DNA from: Thermoanaerobaculum sp964488355
GTDB lineage: Bacteria; Acidobacteriota; Thermoanaerobaculia; Thermoanaerobaculales; Thermoanaerobaculaceae
Assembly (NCBI GenBank): GCA_964488355.1
Contig: CAZAUJ010000001.1
Coordinates: 62,001 to 126,000 of the forward strand
Direction of reading: 5' to 3'
Length of the DNA stretch: 64,000 nucleotides
The stretch's first letter is position 1. Each line of letters opens with the position of its first letter. This document shows positions 15,281 to 23,885 of the stretch, piece by piece. The notes below the pieces were generated by a model that was not told the origin of the DNA, searched no databases, and saw only the letters and a program-made list of their open reading frames with translations. The position numbers were made by a program, and so were the translations under genes.

Positions 15281-16684
15281 ATGGAGCTTTCCTTTGCCAA
15301 CACGCTTAGCCAAAGGCGAGAGCGCTTCCAACCGCTCACACCCGGACTGGTCCGCATGTATACCTGTGGGCCCACGGTTTACAATTACGTGCACATCGGC
15401 AACCTCCGGACCTTTCTCTTTGAGGACGTTCTGCGTCGTACCCTCAAAGTCGCCGGGTTCCAGGTCCGGCAGGTGATGAACCTGACAGACATCGACGACA
15501 AGACCATCCGAGGTGCCCAAGCCGAGGGCGTTAGCCTGCGGGAGTTTACCGACCGGTTTATTGAGGCTTTTTTCCAGGACATCGACACCCTCCGCTGCGA
15601 GCGGGCGGAGCACTACCCCCGAGCTACCGATTTCATCCCCCAGATGGTGGAGCTCATCGCCAAGCTGAAGGAGAAAGGCTACAGCTACCAGCTGGAGGGT
15701 TCCACGTATTTCCGCATTGCCTCCTTTCCGGGCTACGGCAAGCTATCCCGCATCGACCCCAGCCAAGTGAAAGCCGGCGCGCGGGTGGATGCGGACGAAT
15801 ACGAAAAGGAGGACGTGCGCGACTTCGTGCTGTGGAAGGCCGCGCGCCCCGGCGAGCCCTTCTGGCAAACGCCCTTTGGCCCGGGCCGGCCAGGTTGGCA
15901 CCTGGAGTGCTCCACCATGGCTTTGGAGCTTCTGGGAGAGAGCTTGGACATTCACGCTGGCGGGGTGGACCTCATTTTTCCCCACCACGAAAACGAAATT
16001 GCTCAGTCAGAAGCGGCCACCGGTGAGCCGTTCGTTCGGCACTGGCTGCACTCGGAGCACCTCATCGTCGAGGGGCAGAAGATGGCCAAATCGTTGGGGA
16101 ACGTATACACCCTACGCGATTTGCTCCAGCGAGGGCACGATCCTTTGGCGGTTCGGTACCTGCTCATTTCCGTGCCTTACCGTCAGAAGCTCAACTTCAC
16201 CTTCGAGGCTCTCCAGGCGGCGGAGGCGGCGGTCTCGCGCATTGGCAACACCATTCGGCGCTTGCACTTTGCGCCGGCGGCCACCGGCGAAGGAAGCTTG
16301 CCGGTGGCTGCAGCTGAGGCGTTTCGAGCCGAGTTTCTGCTGGCGCTGGCTGACGACCTGAACACGGCCCGTGCTTTGGCCGCCTTGCACACCTTCCTCA
16401 CAAAACTCAACCAAGCACTGGATGCTGGTGGGCTTTCCCAGGAGTCCATCACGGCCGTGAAGGCCTCCCTGCGCCTAGCCAACGGTGTGCTTGCCGTTTT
16501 CCCCGAGGTGACAGCCGAGGAAACCGACGCGGAGGTGGAGGCTCTGATTCAGCAACGCGCGCAGGCACGGGCGCGCAAAGATTTTGCCACTGCCGACGCC
16601 ATCCGCAACCAGCTGGCGGCTAAGGGCATCGTGTTGGAGGACACGCCCCACGGCACCCTTTGGCGAAGGGTGGGGAAGGGCTAA
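15281..16684 (+). CDS. cysS: Cysteinyl-tRNA synthetase
   Basis: 467 residues, normal length. Class I synthetase that charges tRNA-Cys. Zn ligand Cys29 and the HIGH-type signature HIGN at 38-41 lie in TCGPTVYNYVHIGNLR. CSTMA provides the second Zn-binding cysteine, GGVDLIFPHHENEIAQSE the His/Glu ligands, and KMAKSLGN is the KMSKS loop. The frame is open 53 codons upstream into the cupin gene. ATG at 15281 gives the family start MELSFANTLS and follows AGGGGGG four bases upstream. The stop TAA overlaps the ATG of the next small gene. Confidence 0.97.
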   Translation: MELSFANTLSQRRERFQPLTPGLVRMYTCGPTVYNYVHIGNLRTFLFEDVLRRTLKVAGFQVRQVMNLTDIDDKTIRGAQAEGVSLREFTDRFIEAFFQDIDTLRCERAEHYPRATDFIPQMVELIAKLKEKGYSYQLEGSTYFRIASFPGYGKLSRIDPSQVKAGARVDADEYEKEDVRDFVLWKAARPGEPFWQTPFGPGRPGWHLECSTMALELLGESLDIHAGGVDLIFPHHENEIAQSEAATGEPFVRHWLHSEHLIVEGQKMAKSLGNVYTLRDLLQRGHDPLAVRYLLISVPYRQKLNFTFEALQAAEAAVSRIGNTIRRLHFAPAATGEGSLPVAAAEAFRAEFLLALADDLNTARALAALHTFLTKLNQALDAGGLSQESITAVKASLRLANGVLAVFPEVTAEETDAEVEALIQQRAQARARKDFATADAIRNQLAAKGIVLEDTPHGTLWRRVGKG

Positions 16685-16923
16685 TGGCCGGCAGCCTCTT
16701 GGACGAGCTCTTGCTTCTCTGCCGGGCAGCGGCAGAAGCAGGCGAAGACTGGCGAGCTCGGCTGGAAAGGGAATGGCTTCCGCAGCTTTTAGCAGCGCGG
16801 GAGGGGCAGCTGCGCGCCGACCTTTTGGTCTGGACCGGCCGGGCTGCACCCAGCTCGGAGGCCTTGACCAAGGAAGTAATAGCAGCCTTGGCGGATGCCA
16901 TGGCGGACGCAGGCTACGATTGA
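16684..16923 (+). CDS. Small protein coupled to cysS, function unknown
   Basis: 79 residues (starts MAGSLLDELLLLCRAAAEAG), helical, rich in Leu, Ala and Glu, with two Trp residues in DWRARLEREW and one in LLVWTGRA. The ATG overlaps the cysS stop (TAATG), so it is probably translated by re-initiation with cysS. I recognise no family. The convergent dienelactone hydrolase gene ends 10 bases further. Co-occurrence with cysS in related genomes would be the main clue to a role. Confidence 0.6.
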   Translation: MAGSLLDELLLLCRAAAEAGEDWRARLEREWLPQLLAAREGQLRADLLVWTGRAAPSSEALTKEVIAALADAMADAGYD

Positions 16924-16933
16924 GCGCCCCGTC

Positions 16934-17719
16934 TTAGGGTCGCCGCTCCTCGAGGACTTCCTGTAAAAAGGCCAAGCAGGCCTCCCAAGCACGGCGGCTA
17001 GCCTCGGGTTGGTAGGCAGCGACCCGGTTCCCAGGTGGGTTTGCTGGGTTGGTAAAGCCGTGAACTGCCCCACCATAAGCCACCAGCTGCCACCAAGCCC
17101 CGCTCGTTTTCATTTCCTCGGCGAACGCGGCCACTTCTGTCCAGGGCACGGCCGAATCATCAGCTCCGTGTAGCACCAGCACCCTGGCCTGCACCTTCCC
17201 GGGCTCTGCTGGCATGGTGGTCCCCAAACCGCCATGGAAGCTCACCACACCACGGAGGGCGGCGCCGCTTCGCGCCAACTCCAAAACCCCCGTTCCGCCA
17301 AAGCAAAAGCCGACTGCTGCGAGCTTCCGGCTATCCACTTTGGGGTGGCGTGCCAGCACCTCCAGCGCCGCCAACAACCGCTTGCGGAAGAGACCTGGAT
17401 CGCTTTTGAAGGTGCTCGCCAAGCTCCGAGCTTCCCCCGGCTCCTGGGCCACCCGGTGGTTGCCGTAAACGTCGGCAGCAAAGGCTACAAAACCCTCCTG
17501 GGCCAGTTTTTTGGCCTGCTCGTCGGCAAAAGCCACCCGCCCCCACCACTCGTGCACCACCAGCACTCCCGGGCGCCTCCCTGTGAGCGCCTCGTCGTAG
17601 GCGAGCAAGCCCACCATTTCCACCTCCCCCTCGCGGTAGCGAACCTCTTGGGTAACTATGCCCGCCTGCAGGCTGCTGGCTGAAGCGGTCACTAAGGCCA
17701 GAGATAAAAGCACTCGCAT
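16934..17719 (-). CDS. Dienelactone hydrolase family protein, secreted
   Basis: 261 residues with a signal peptide at 1-19. The alpha/beta hydrolase has the dienelactone hydrolase triad with cysteine nucleophile: Cys139 in GFCFGG, Asp at 187-188 in HGADD, His220 in AVHGF. VVHEWWG at 54-60 near the oxyanion hole is typical of the family. It would hydrolyse small ester or lactone substrates in the periplasm; the true substrate is not predictable. GGGGAG lies upstream of the ATG and TATCCA is a possible -10 box. Divergent from metG, 86 bp apart. Confidence 0.92.
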   Translation of the reverse strand: MRVLLSLALVTASASSLQAGIVTQEVRYREGEVEMVGLLAYDEALTGRRPGVLVVHEWWGRVAFADEQAKKLAQEGFVAFAADVYGNHRVAQEPGEARSLASTFKSDPGLFRKRLLAALEVLARHPKVDSRKLAAVGFCFGGTGVLELARSGAALRGVVSFHGGLGTTMPAEPGKVQARVLVLHGADDSAVPWTEVAAFAEEMKTSGAWWQLVAYGGAVHGFTNPANPPGNRVAAYQPEASRRAWEACLAFLQEVLEERRP

Positions 17720-17805
17720 GGGCGCATCTCCCCACTTGGATAACCGTTGTGGAGAGGAAAAGCTTTCCCAAGGGTGGTATCTTGTGCAGCCGTACGGGAG
17801 GTCCT

Positions 17806-19716
17806 GTGGGTCGCAGTTTCTACATCACCACACCAATTTATTACGTCAACGACTTACCACATATTGGCCACATGTATACCACGGTTGTGGCCGATTGCCT
17901 CGCCCGTTACAAGCGCTTGCGCGGGTACGAGGTGTTTTTCCTCACGGGCACCGACGAGCACGGGCAGAAAATTGCCAAGACCGCACGGCAACAAGGCGTC
18001 GAGCCCAAGGCCCTCGCCGACCAGGTGGTGGTTCGCTATCACGAGCTCTGGCGAAAACTTAATATTTCCCACAACGATTTCATCCGCACCACCGAGGAGC
18101 GCCACAAGGCGGGTGTACGCGAGCTGATCCACCGCATGACTGCGGCAGGTGATATTTACACGGCGAGCTACGAAGGCTGGTACTGCGCGGGCTGCGAGGC
18201 CTTCTACCCCGAAACCCAGCTCATCGACGGGCGTTGCCCGGATTTTGGCCACCCGGTGGAGCGATTGGCGGAGGAGTCCTACTTTTTCCGGCTTTCTGGA
18301 TACCAGGAAAAGCTGCTCGCGTTCTACCGGGAAAACCCAGATTTCGTCAGGCCTGCCTCACGATTTAACGAAGTGGTTCGTTTTGTCGAAAGCGGGTTGA
18401 AGGACCTTTCCATTTCCCGCGTTTCCCTTCGTTGGGGGATCCCATGGCCTGACGATCCTGCCCACGTGGTCTACGTGTGGGTTGACGCCTTGACTAACTA
18501 CATTTCCGCCTTGGGCTTTGGCAGCGAAAACTTGGACCTTTACAACAAATTCTGGCCAGCCGATCTACATCTTGTGGGCAAAGATATCCTGCGTTTTCAT
18601 TGCGTTTATTGGCCAGCATTTCTCATGTCAGCAGGTCTTCCACTGCCCAAGCAAGTTTTTGGTCATGGTTGGTGGCTGAAGGACGAAAAGAAAATGTCAA
18701 AGAGCTTGGGTAATGTGGTGCGGCCCGATTACCTTATTGAGCAGTTTGGCGCCGACCCATTACGCTACTTTTTCCTACGGGAGATGACCTTCGGGCAAGA
18801 TGCCAGCTTCTCCGACGAGGGGTTTTTGGCGCGTTACAACGCCGATTTGGCCAACGGTCTGGGCAACACCTTCGCTCGGGTGCTGGCCATGACGCGTCGG
18901 TACTTTGACCATCACACGCCGCCCGAAGCGTGCGGGGAAAACGTGATGCGGGCCAAGGCCGAAGAAGTCATCGGGCGCTACCTGCAAGCCATGGACACTT
19001 ACGAGTTTCATCGGGCTTTGGAAGCCGTCTTGGAGCTGCTGGCAGCGGTGGACGGTTACGTTACGGAAAAGGCACCATGGACGGAATACAAACAAGCCGG
19101 CGTCTCGCCGCGCCTATGTCGCATCATGTACAACTGCTTGGAAAGCCTGCGTTTGGCCGCGGTCATGCTCACACCCGTGATGCCGCACACGGCAGATCGA
19201 ATCTTGGCTGCCCTGGGGTGCGATACTTCCGCCCGGGTGCAGCTGGTGTGGGGTATGCTGCCCGTAAGGCAACCCCTCGGGGCGGAGGAAGGGCCCTTGT
19301 TTCCCAGGGCCGACGAAAAGACGTTTTTTGCGGAGGTAGCCTTGAGCCAAGAAACAGCAGCGGAGAAAAAGGAAGGGCACGAAACCCAGCTGTTGAGCAT
19401 TGAGGAGTTTGCGCGGGTCCGGTTGGTGGCCGGGAAGGTGTTGGCAGCCGAGCGGGTACCCAAGTCGAACAAGCTCATCCGCTTACAGGTGGACCTGGGT
19501 GAGAGCAGCCCTCGACAAATCGTGGCTGGCATCGGCACTGCGTATCAGCCTGAGGAGCTTGTGGGGAGGACCATCGTAGTGGTGGCCAACTTGAAGCCGG
19601 CCAAGCTCATGGGGGTGGAATCGGCGGGCATGCTTTTGGCAGCGACGCTACCCGACGGCTCGCCCGTACTGCTAACTACCGAACGCGATGTGCCTCCGGG
19701 CTCTGGGGTAAGGTAA
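17806..19716 (+). CDS. metG: Methionyl-tRNA synthetase with C-terminal tRNA-binding domain
   Basis: 636 residues. Class I synthetase: HIGH at 19-22, KMSKS at 296-300, and the connective Zn knuckle CAGC...RCPDFGHP, in which the fourth ligand position appears to be His instead of Cys. The C-terminal about 105 residues (from about 530) form an EMAP/Trbp111-like oligonucleotide-binding domain, SIEEFARVRLVAGKVL through MLLAAT, which dimerises and helps bind tRNA. The frame is open 19 codons upstream, but GTG at 17806 has GGGAGG four bases before it and gives the family start (GRSFYITTPIYYVN). larA follows two bases after the stop. Confidence 0.97.
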   Translation: MGRSFYITTPIYYVNDLPHIGHMYTTVVADCLARYKRLRGYEVFFLTGTDEHGQKIAKTARQQGVEPKALADQVVVRYHELWRKLNISHNDFIRTTEERHKAGVRELIHRMTAAGDIYTASYEGWYCAGCEAFYPETQLIDGRCPDFGHPVERLAEESYFFRLSGYQEKLLAFYRENPDFVRPASRFNEVVRFVESGLKDLSISRVSLRWGIPWPDDPAHVVYVWVDALTNYISALGFGSENLDLYNKFWPADLHLVGKDILRFHCVYWPAFLMSAGLPLPKQVFGHGWWLKDEKKMSKSLGNVVRPDYLIEQFGADPLRYFFLREMTFGQDASFSDEGFLARYNADLANGLGNTFARVLAMTRRYFDHHTPPEACGENVMRAKAEEVIGRYLQAMDTYEFHRALEAVLELLAAVDGYVTEKAPWTEYKQAGVSPRLCRIMYNCLESLRLAAVMLTPVMPHTADRILAALGCDTSARVQLVWGMLPVRQPLGAEEGPLFPRADEKTFFAEVALSQETAAEKKEGHETQLLSIEEFARVRLVAGKVLAAERVPKSNKLIRLQVDLGESSPRQIVAGIGTAYQPEELVGRTIVVVANLKPAKLMGVESAGMLLAATLPDGSPVLLTTERDVPPGSGVR

Positions 19717-19718
19717 GG

Positions 19719-21014
19719 TTGATCGTCAAGCTGGCCTACGGCCGGGGAACGATCGCCTGCGACGTGCGCGGCCTGGCGGTAGCGGAGCTAAAGCCGCGCA
19801 AACCAAAGCGGCTTGAACCCCCTTCCGCATTGGTGACCGCCGCTTTGCAGAACCCTGTGGGAAGCATGCGGCTGGCTGGCATGGCTTCCGGCCGCGGCGG
19901 GGCGGTGATTCTAGTCCCCGACACCACCCGCAAGGCGGCCCTCCCTCTGGTTTTGCCGGCCCTGTTAACGGAGCTAGCTCAGGCGGGGATACCGCCCGAA
20001 AGGGTGACGGTGCTGGTGGCCTGCGGCACGCACCCACCATCCCCGGCTGACGCCTTGCGCGAGCACCTGGGGCCGCTACCCGCGGGGGTGCGGGTGGTAC
20101 AGCATGACGCCCGCGATCCTGGGCAGCTGGTGCAGGTGGGGCAGCTACCGGACGGGACCCCTGTGCGACTGAACCGGCTTGCCGCGGAAGCACCCTTGCT
20201 GGTGAGCGTGTTTTCCGTTCAGCACCACTACTTTGCCGGTTTTGGCGGCGGGCCAAAAATGATCTTTCCTGGAGTGGCCGGCTACGAGGAGGTCCAGCGT
20301 AACCATAGCCGGGTGCTGGACCTGTTGTGCGAGCCGCCTCGTTTGCACCCCCGTTGCCAGCCGGGAGTGTTGGAGGGAAACCCCGTAGCTGAGGAGATTG
20401 CCGCCGCCGCGGCTCTTCGGCCAGCGGACTGGGCGGTGGGTTTGGTCTTGCATGGGAGGGGTGAGCCCTTTTGGGTGGGTGCCGGCGAACCGCAGGGGGT
20501 GTGGCGAGAGGCCATCGCGTGTGTGCGGGAGCATTTCGAGGTGGCTGCCGGACCCTTTCGCAAGATCCTGGTGAGCGCCGGTGGCTATCCCACCGACGCC
20601 ACCCTCATCCAGGCGCACAAAGCCATGGAGGCGGCTGGTCGCTTTTTGGCGGAAGGGGGCGAGATGGTGGTGGTGGCTGAGCTTTCCCAGGGGGCGGGAT
20701 CTCCGGCCATGGAGCCCTTCCTCGCCCAACCGGAGCCGGAAGCTTTGGTCGCGCGGTTGCGCCGGGAATACGTCCAGTACGGCCACACGACCTGGCGCTT
20801 GGTAGACAAGGCCAGGCGCTTTCGCCTGTGGCTTTTCAGCCAGTTGGACGAGCGCGTTGTGCGGCGGTTGGGCATGCACCCGGTAGCGCACCCACAGCAG
20901 GTGCTGGACCGGTGGCGCGACGAGGACGGTCGGGACACGGTGGCTTTGATGGTTTCTGAGCTGGTCTATCCCCGGGTCGGCCAGAATGACAACACTGGCG
21001 CGCCGAGGTCTTGA
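19719..21014 (+). CDS. larA: LarA-family nickel-pincer racemase/epimerase
   Basis: 431 residues. LarA lactate racemase uses a covalently bound nickel pincer nucleotide. The key residues of the Lactiplantibacillus enzyme have counterparts: D68 and R71 (VPDTTRK), H105 (ACGTHPPSP), H170 (VQHHYFAGFGGG), K180 (GPKMIFPG, cofactor attachment) and H196 (NHSR). The family now includes racemases of other 2-hydroxy acids, so lactate is not certain. The start is TTG at 19719, two bases after metG, with GGTAAGG overlapping. The larB, larC and larE maturation genes are not in this window and must be elsewhere if the enzyme is active. Confidence 0.88.
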   Translation: MIVKLAYGRGTIACDVRGLAVAELKPRKPKRLEPPSALVTAALQNPVGSMRLAGMASGRGGAVILVPDTTRKAALPLVLPALLTELAQAGIPPERVTVLVACGTHPPSPADALREHLGPLPAGVRVVQHDARDPGQLVQVGQLPDGTPVRLNRLAAEAPLLVSVFSVQHHYFAGFGGGPKMIFPGVAGYEEVQRNHSRVLDLLCEPPRLHPRCQPGVLEGNPVAEEIAAAAALRPADWAVGLVLHGRGEPFWVGAGEPQGVWREAIACVREHFEVAAGPFRKILVSAGGYPTDATLIQAHKAMEAAGRFLAEGGEMVVVAELSQGAGSPAMEPFLAQPEPEALVARLRREYVQYGHTTWRLVDKARRFRLWLFSQLDERVVRRLGMHPVAHPQQVLDRWRDEDGRDTVALMVSELVYPRVGQNDNTGAPRS

Positions 21015-21085
21015 TTTGTCAGGCTTTTGCGTGTACCTTCCGCACGCCTCGCGCGCGGCGAGAGCATGATGGATTGGAGGCCCCA

Positions 21086-21643
21086 ATGCCTAACAGTATG
21101 GTTCCCACGAGGCTTTTCTTTACCCGTGGCGTTGGCAGCCACAGGGAAAAGCTGCAATCCTTCGAGTTGGCCCTGCGGGATGCGGGAATTGCTGCCCTCA
21201 ACCTGGTTTCGGTCTCCTCCATTTACCCGCCAGGGTGCAAGATCATTTCGCGGCGCAAGGGCGAGGCGCTGCTGGAGCCAGGGCAAATTGCCTTTGTGGT
21301 TATGTCACGGGCCGAATCTAACGAGCCGCACCGCATGATTGCTGCCTCGGTGGGGGTGGCGGTGCCGCGGGACAAGCGCATGTACGGCTACCTCTCGGAG
21401 CACCACGCGTTCGGCCAAACAGGAAAGGAGGCGGGGGACTACGCTGAGGACTTGGCTGCTTCCATGCTTGCTTCCACTCTGGGTGTGGAGTTCAACGAGG
21501 ACCAGTCCTGGGACGAAAAGCGGCAGATTTGGCGCATTTCCGGCAAGATCGTGGTTACCCGAAACATCACCCAGTCAGCGGTGGTCAAGCCCGATGGCAA
21601 GTGGACCACGGTGATTGCGGCCGCAGTGCTGCTTTTCGATTAG
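21086..21643 (+). CDS. Pyruvoyl-dependent arginine decarboxylase
   Basis: 185 residues, the usual size. This enzyme decarboxylates arginine to agmatine using a pyruvoyl group made by self-cleavage. The cleavage motif VSVSSIYPPG is at 41-50; cleavage is expected between S44 and S45. Other conserved segments are TRGVGSHREKLQSFELALRD at 13-32 and, later, KEAGDYAEDLA. ATG at 21086 has GGAGG five bases upstream; the in-frame ATG at 21011 is rejected because it lacks one. The agmatinase gene follows after 3 bases, giving an arginine-to-putrescine pair. Confidence 0.95.
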   Translation: MPNSMVPTRLFFTRGVGSHREKLQSFELALRDAGIAALNLVSVSSIYPPGCKIISRRKGEALLEPGQIAFVVMSRAESNEPHRMIAASVGVAVPRDKRMYGYLSEHHAFGQTGKEAGDYAEDLAASMLASTLGVEFNEDQSWDEKRQIWRISGKIVVTRNITQSAVVKPDGKWTTVIAAAVLLFD

Positions 21644-21646
21644 GCC

Positions 21647-22546
21647 ATGGGCGAGGAACGTTACGCGCCCTATTTGAGCTTTCTGGGTCTGCCGCCTGAG
21701 CTTCGGACCCAGCAAGGGCCGAAGGTCGGTATCTTACCGATTCCCTACGACCTCACCACGTCCTATCAGCCAGGGGCGAGACGGGGTCCGCTGGCGCTTT
21801 TAGAGGCCTCCACCCACTTGGAAACCTACGACGAGGAACTGGGTCTGGACCTCAGCCAAAAGGTGCAGCTAGAAACGATGGCGCCGATAGTGCCGCACAC
21901 CGAGGGCCCGGCAGCCACCATGGTGCGCATCCAAGCAGCAGCGGAAGAAACTCTGGCCCAGGGCTACTTCCTGGTAGGCCTGGGAGGCGAGCACTCAATA
22001 ACGGCCCCTTTGGTGCGGGCGCTAGCTCGGCGGCACCCCCAGATGGGCGTGCTCCAACTGGACGCCCACGCCGACCTGCGGGTAAGTTTCGAGGGCTCGC
22101 CCCACAACCACGCGTGTGTGATGCACCGTGTGCTGGAAATGGGCTTGCCCATCGTGCAGGTGGGGGTTCGTTCCTTGACGGAGGAGGAGCATCAGCTGAT
22201 CCGGCAGGGGAGGGTGGCGACCATTTTTGCCTCCGAGGCGGTGGAGGCCCCCGTTTCCGACTTGGCGTCTCGCCTGCTCCAGGCTTTGCCGTCCGAAGTC
22301 TACGTTACCGTGGACCTGGACGCCTTTGACCCCGCCATCATGCCAGCCACCGGCACGCCCGAACCGGGCGGTCTCTCCTGGTACCGTGCCCTGGCCATTC
22401 TGCGGGCAGTGGCTCAGGCGAAGCAGGTAGTGGGCTTTGACGTGGTGGAGCTGTCGCCCATCCCCGGCCTGGTAGCACCGGATTACCTGGCCGCCAAGTT
22501 GGTCTACAAGCTTTTGGGTTACGTGTTCTGTCGCGCTGTCGGCTGA
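21647..22546 (+). CDS. speB: Agmatinase (ureohydrolase family)
   Basis: 299 residues. Manganese ureohydrolase with all metal-binding motifs: GGEHS at 113-117, DAHAD at 139-143, the following SPHNHA at 151-156 and DLDAFDP at 223-229, plus VELSPIPG. Agmatinase hydrolyses agmatine to putrescine and urea. Arginase and formiminoglutamase share the fold, but the 3-bp spacing behind arginine decarboxylase favours agmatinase. The protein lacks the long loops of arginases. Confidence 0.92.
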   Translation: MGEERYAPYLSFLGLPPELRTQQGPKVGILPIPYDLTTSYQPGARRGPLALLEASTHLETYDEELGLDLSQKVQLETMAPIVPHTEGPAATMVRIQAAAEETLAQGYFLVGLGGEHSITAPLVRALARRHPQMGVLQLDAHADLRVSFEGSPHNHACVMHRVLEMGLPIVQVGVRSLTEEEHQLIRQGRVATIFASEAVEAPVSDLASRLLQALPSEVYVTVDLDAFDPAIMPATGTPEPGGLSWYRALAILRAVAQAKQVVGFDVVELSPIPGLVAPDYLAAKLVYKLLGYVFCRAVG

Positions 22547-22571
22547 ATCTTGCCGCACCAGGGCGAGCTCC

Positions 22572-22600
22572 TTTACAGGTTTTCCAACCCCTGCTAGCCT
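22572..22600 (+). promoter_or_regulatory. Promoter of the aminotransferase gene
   Basis: TTTACA (22572-22577), a 17-base spacer, then TAGCCT (22595-22600). The expected start near 22607 leaves a 48-base leader that ends in GAAAGGAAGG five bases before the ATG at 22655. Unlike several neighbours this gene has a normal leader. Confidence 0.55.
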
Positions 22601-22654
22601 TATACCCAAAGCCCAGCGGGCGCTGACCCGTGTTGAGGCGAAAGGAAGGTTTTT

Positions 22655-23860
22655 ATGGTGGCAGCGCAAGCGCATCCCGTAGACCGCATCGAGTTAGGCG
22701 GCATCGTCACCATCCGTGATTTGCTGATCGAGGAACAAAGCCGTGGACGCAGGGTCTTTCGCCTGGAGTCGGGAGACCCTTCCTTTCCCTTGCCTGAACA
22801 CGTGGCGGAAGCCCTCATTCGTGCCGTGCGGGACGGGCACACCCATTACACCGCCGGGGCGGGTATCGCCCCGTTGCGGCAGGCCATTTACGAGAAGCTA
22901 GTGCGGGAAAACCGCATTCCCTTGGCCGGCCCTGACCAGGTGCTGGTGACCAACGGCGCGATGCACGCCCTTTACGTTGCCTTTCGTGCCTTGCTGGATG
23001 CGGGCGATGAGGTGGTTATGCCCGACCCCACCTGGACGGAAACAGCTGACAACGTGCATTTGGCTGGAGGCAGAGCTGTGCGCGTGCCTTTGGTGCCTCC
23101 CACCTACTGCTACACCGCCGACCTCATTGCTCCCTACCTTTCCCCGCGCACCAAGGCCATCGTCATCAACTCGCCCCACAACCCCACGGGTACGGTGGCC
23201 AGTCGCGCGGACATCGAGGGCATCGTGCGCTTAGCTGCCTCCCGTGGGTTATGGATCGTCTCCGACGAGGCCTACGAGCACGTGCTGTTTGATGGCTACT
23301 GCCACGTAAGCCCCGGCAGTTTGGGCTACGAGCGGGTACTTTCCATCTTCAGCTTTTCCAAGAGCTACGCTATGAGCGGCCTCCGCCTGGGCTATTTGGC
23401 GGTGATCGACGAGCTGCTTCTCCAGCGCATGACTAAGCTCTTGCGTTGCACCATCAACGGGGTCAACGCGGCTACGCAGTGGGCGGGGGTGGCAGCCCTC
23501 ACTGGCCCGCAGGAGCCTACACGGCGCATGGTGGAGGAGTACCAAAAGCGACGCGACCTGCTTTGGCAGGGCTTGCAGGGCTGCCGGCTGCTGCAGCCGG
23601 TAAAGCCGCAAGGAGCCTTTTACCTTTGGGCGCGTATTCAGCCGGACTGGCGTGACGGACAAGGGCGGCACAGCGGCTGGGCGATGACCGAGGAGCTTAT
23701 CCGCCAGCTGGGGGTGGGCAGCGCACCAGGGGAGGTTTTCGGCCCCGCGTCCGCTGGCCATATCCGCTTCGCCTTTGCCTGTTCCACGGAACAGGTGGCC
23801 CAGGCCGCTCAGCTGCTTTCCCAATACCTAGGGGGAAAAACAGCGGCCGCGGAGCCATAG
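22655..23860 (+). CDS. Class I/II PLP-dependent aminotransferase
   Basis: 401 residues, fold type I aspartate aminotransferase superfamily. Features: TNGAMHALY (cofactor phosphate loop start), NSPHNPTGT (substrate/PLP), VSDEAYE (Asp to the pyridine N, Tyr), FSFSKSYAMSGLRLGY with the Schiff-base Lys236, and a C-terminal Arg in HIRFAFA for the substrate carboxylate. The amino donor cannot be determined; the sequence resembles general aspartate/alanine/aromatic aminotransferases. It stands alone between the agmatinase and the convergent large secreted protein, with its own promoter. Confidence 0.93.
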   Translation: MVAAQAHPVDRIELGGIVTIRDLLIEEQSRGRRVFRLESGDPSFPLPEHVAEALIRAVRDGHTHYTAGAGIAPLRQAIYEKLVRENRIPLAGPDQVLVTNGAMHALYVAFRALLDAGDEVVMPDPTWTETADNVHLAGGRAVRVPLVPPTYCYTADLIAPYLSPRTKAIVINSPHNPTGTVASRADIEGIVRLAASRGLWIVSDEAYEHVLFDGYCHVSPGSLGYERVLSIFSFSKSYAMSGLRLGYLAVIDELLLQRMTKLLRCTINGVNAATQWAGVAALTGPQEPTRRMVEEYQKRRDLLWQGLQGCRLLQPVKPQGAFYLWARIQPDWRDGQGRHSGWAMTEELIRQLGVGSAPGEVFGPASAGHIRFAFACSTEQVAQAAQLLSQYLGGKTAAAEP

Positions 23861-23885
23861 CCGGTCCGCCAGGAAACCTGGCCTC

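Noticed and set aside
20145..21086. Minus-strand open frame of 313 codons opposite larA
   Set aside because: Entirely antisense to a conserved enzyme; His/Arg/Gln-rich translation typical of GC-rich shadow frames.
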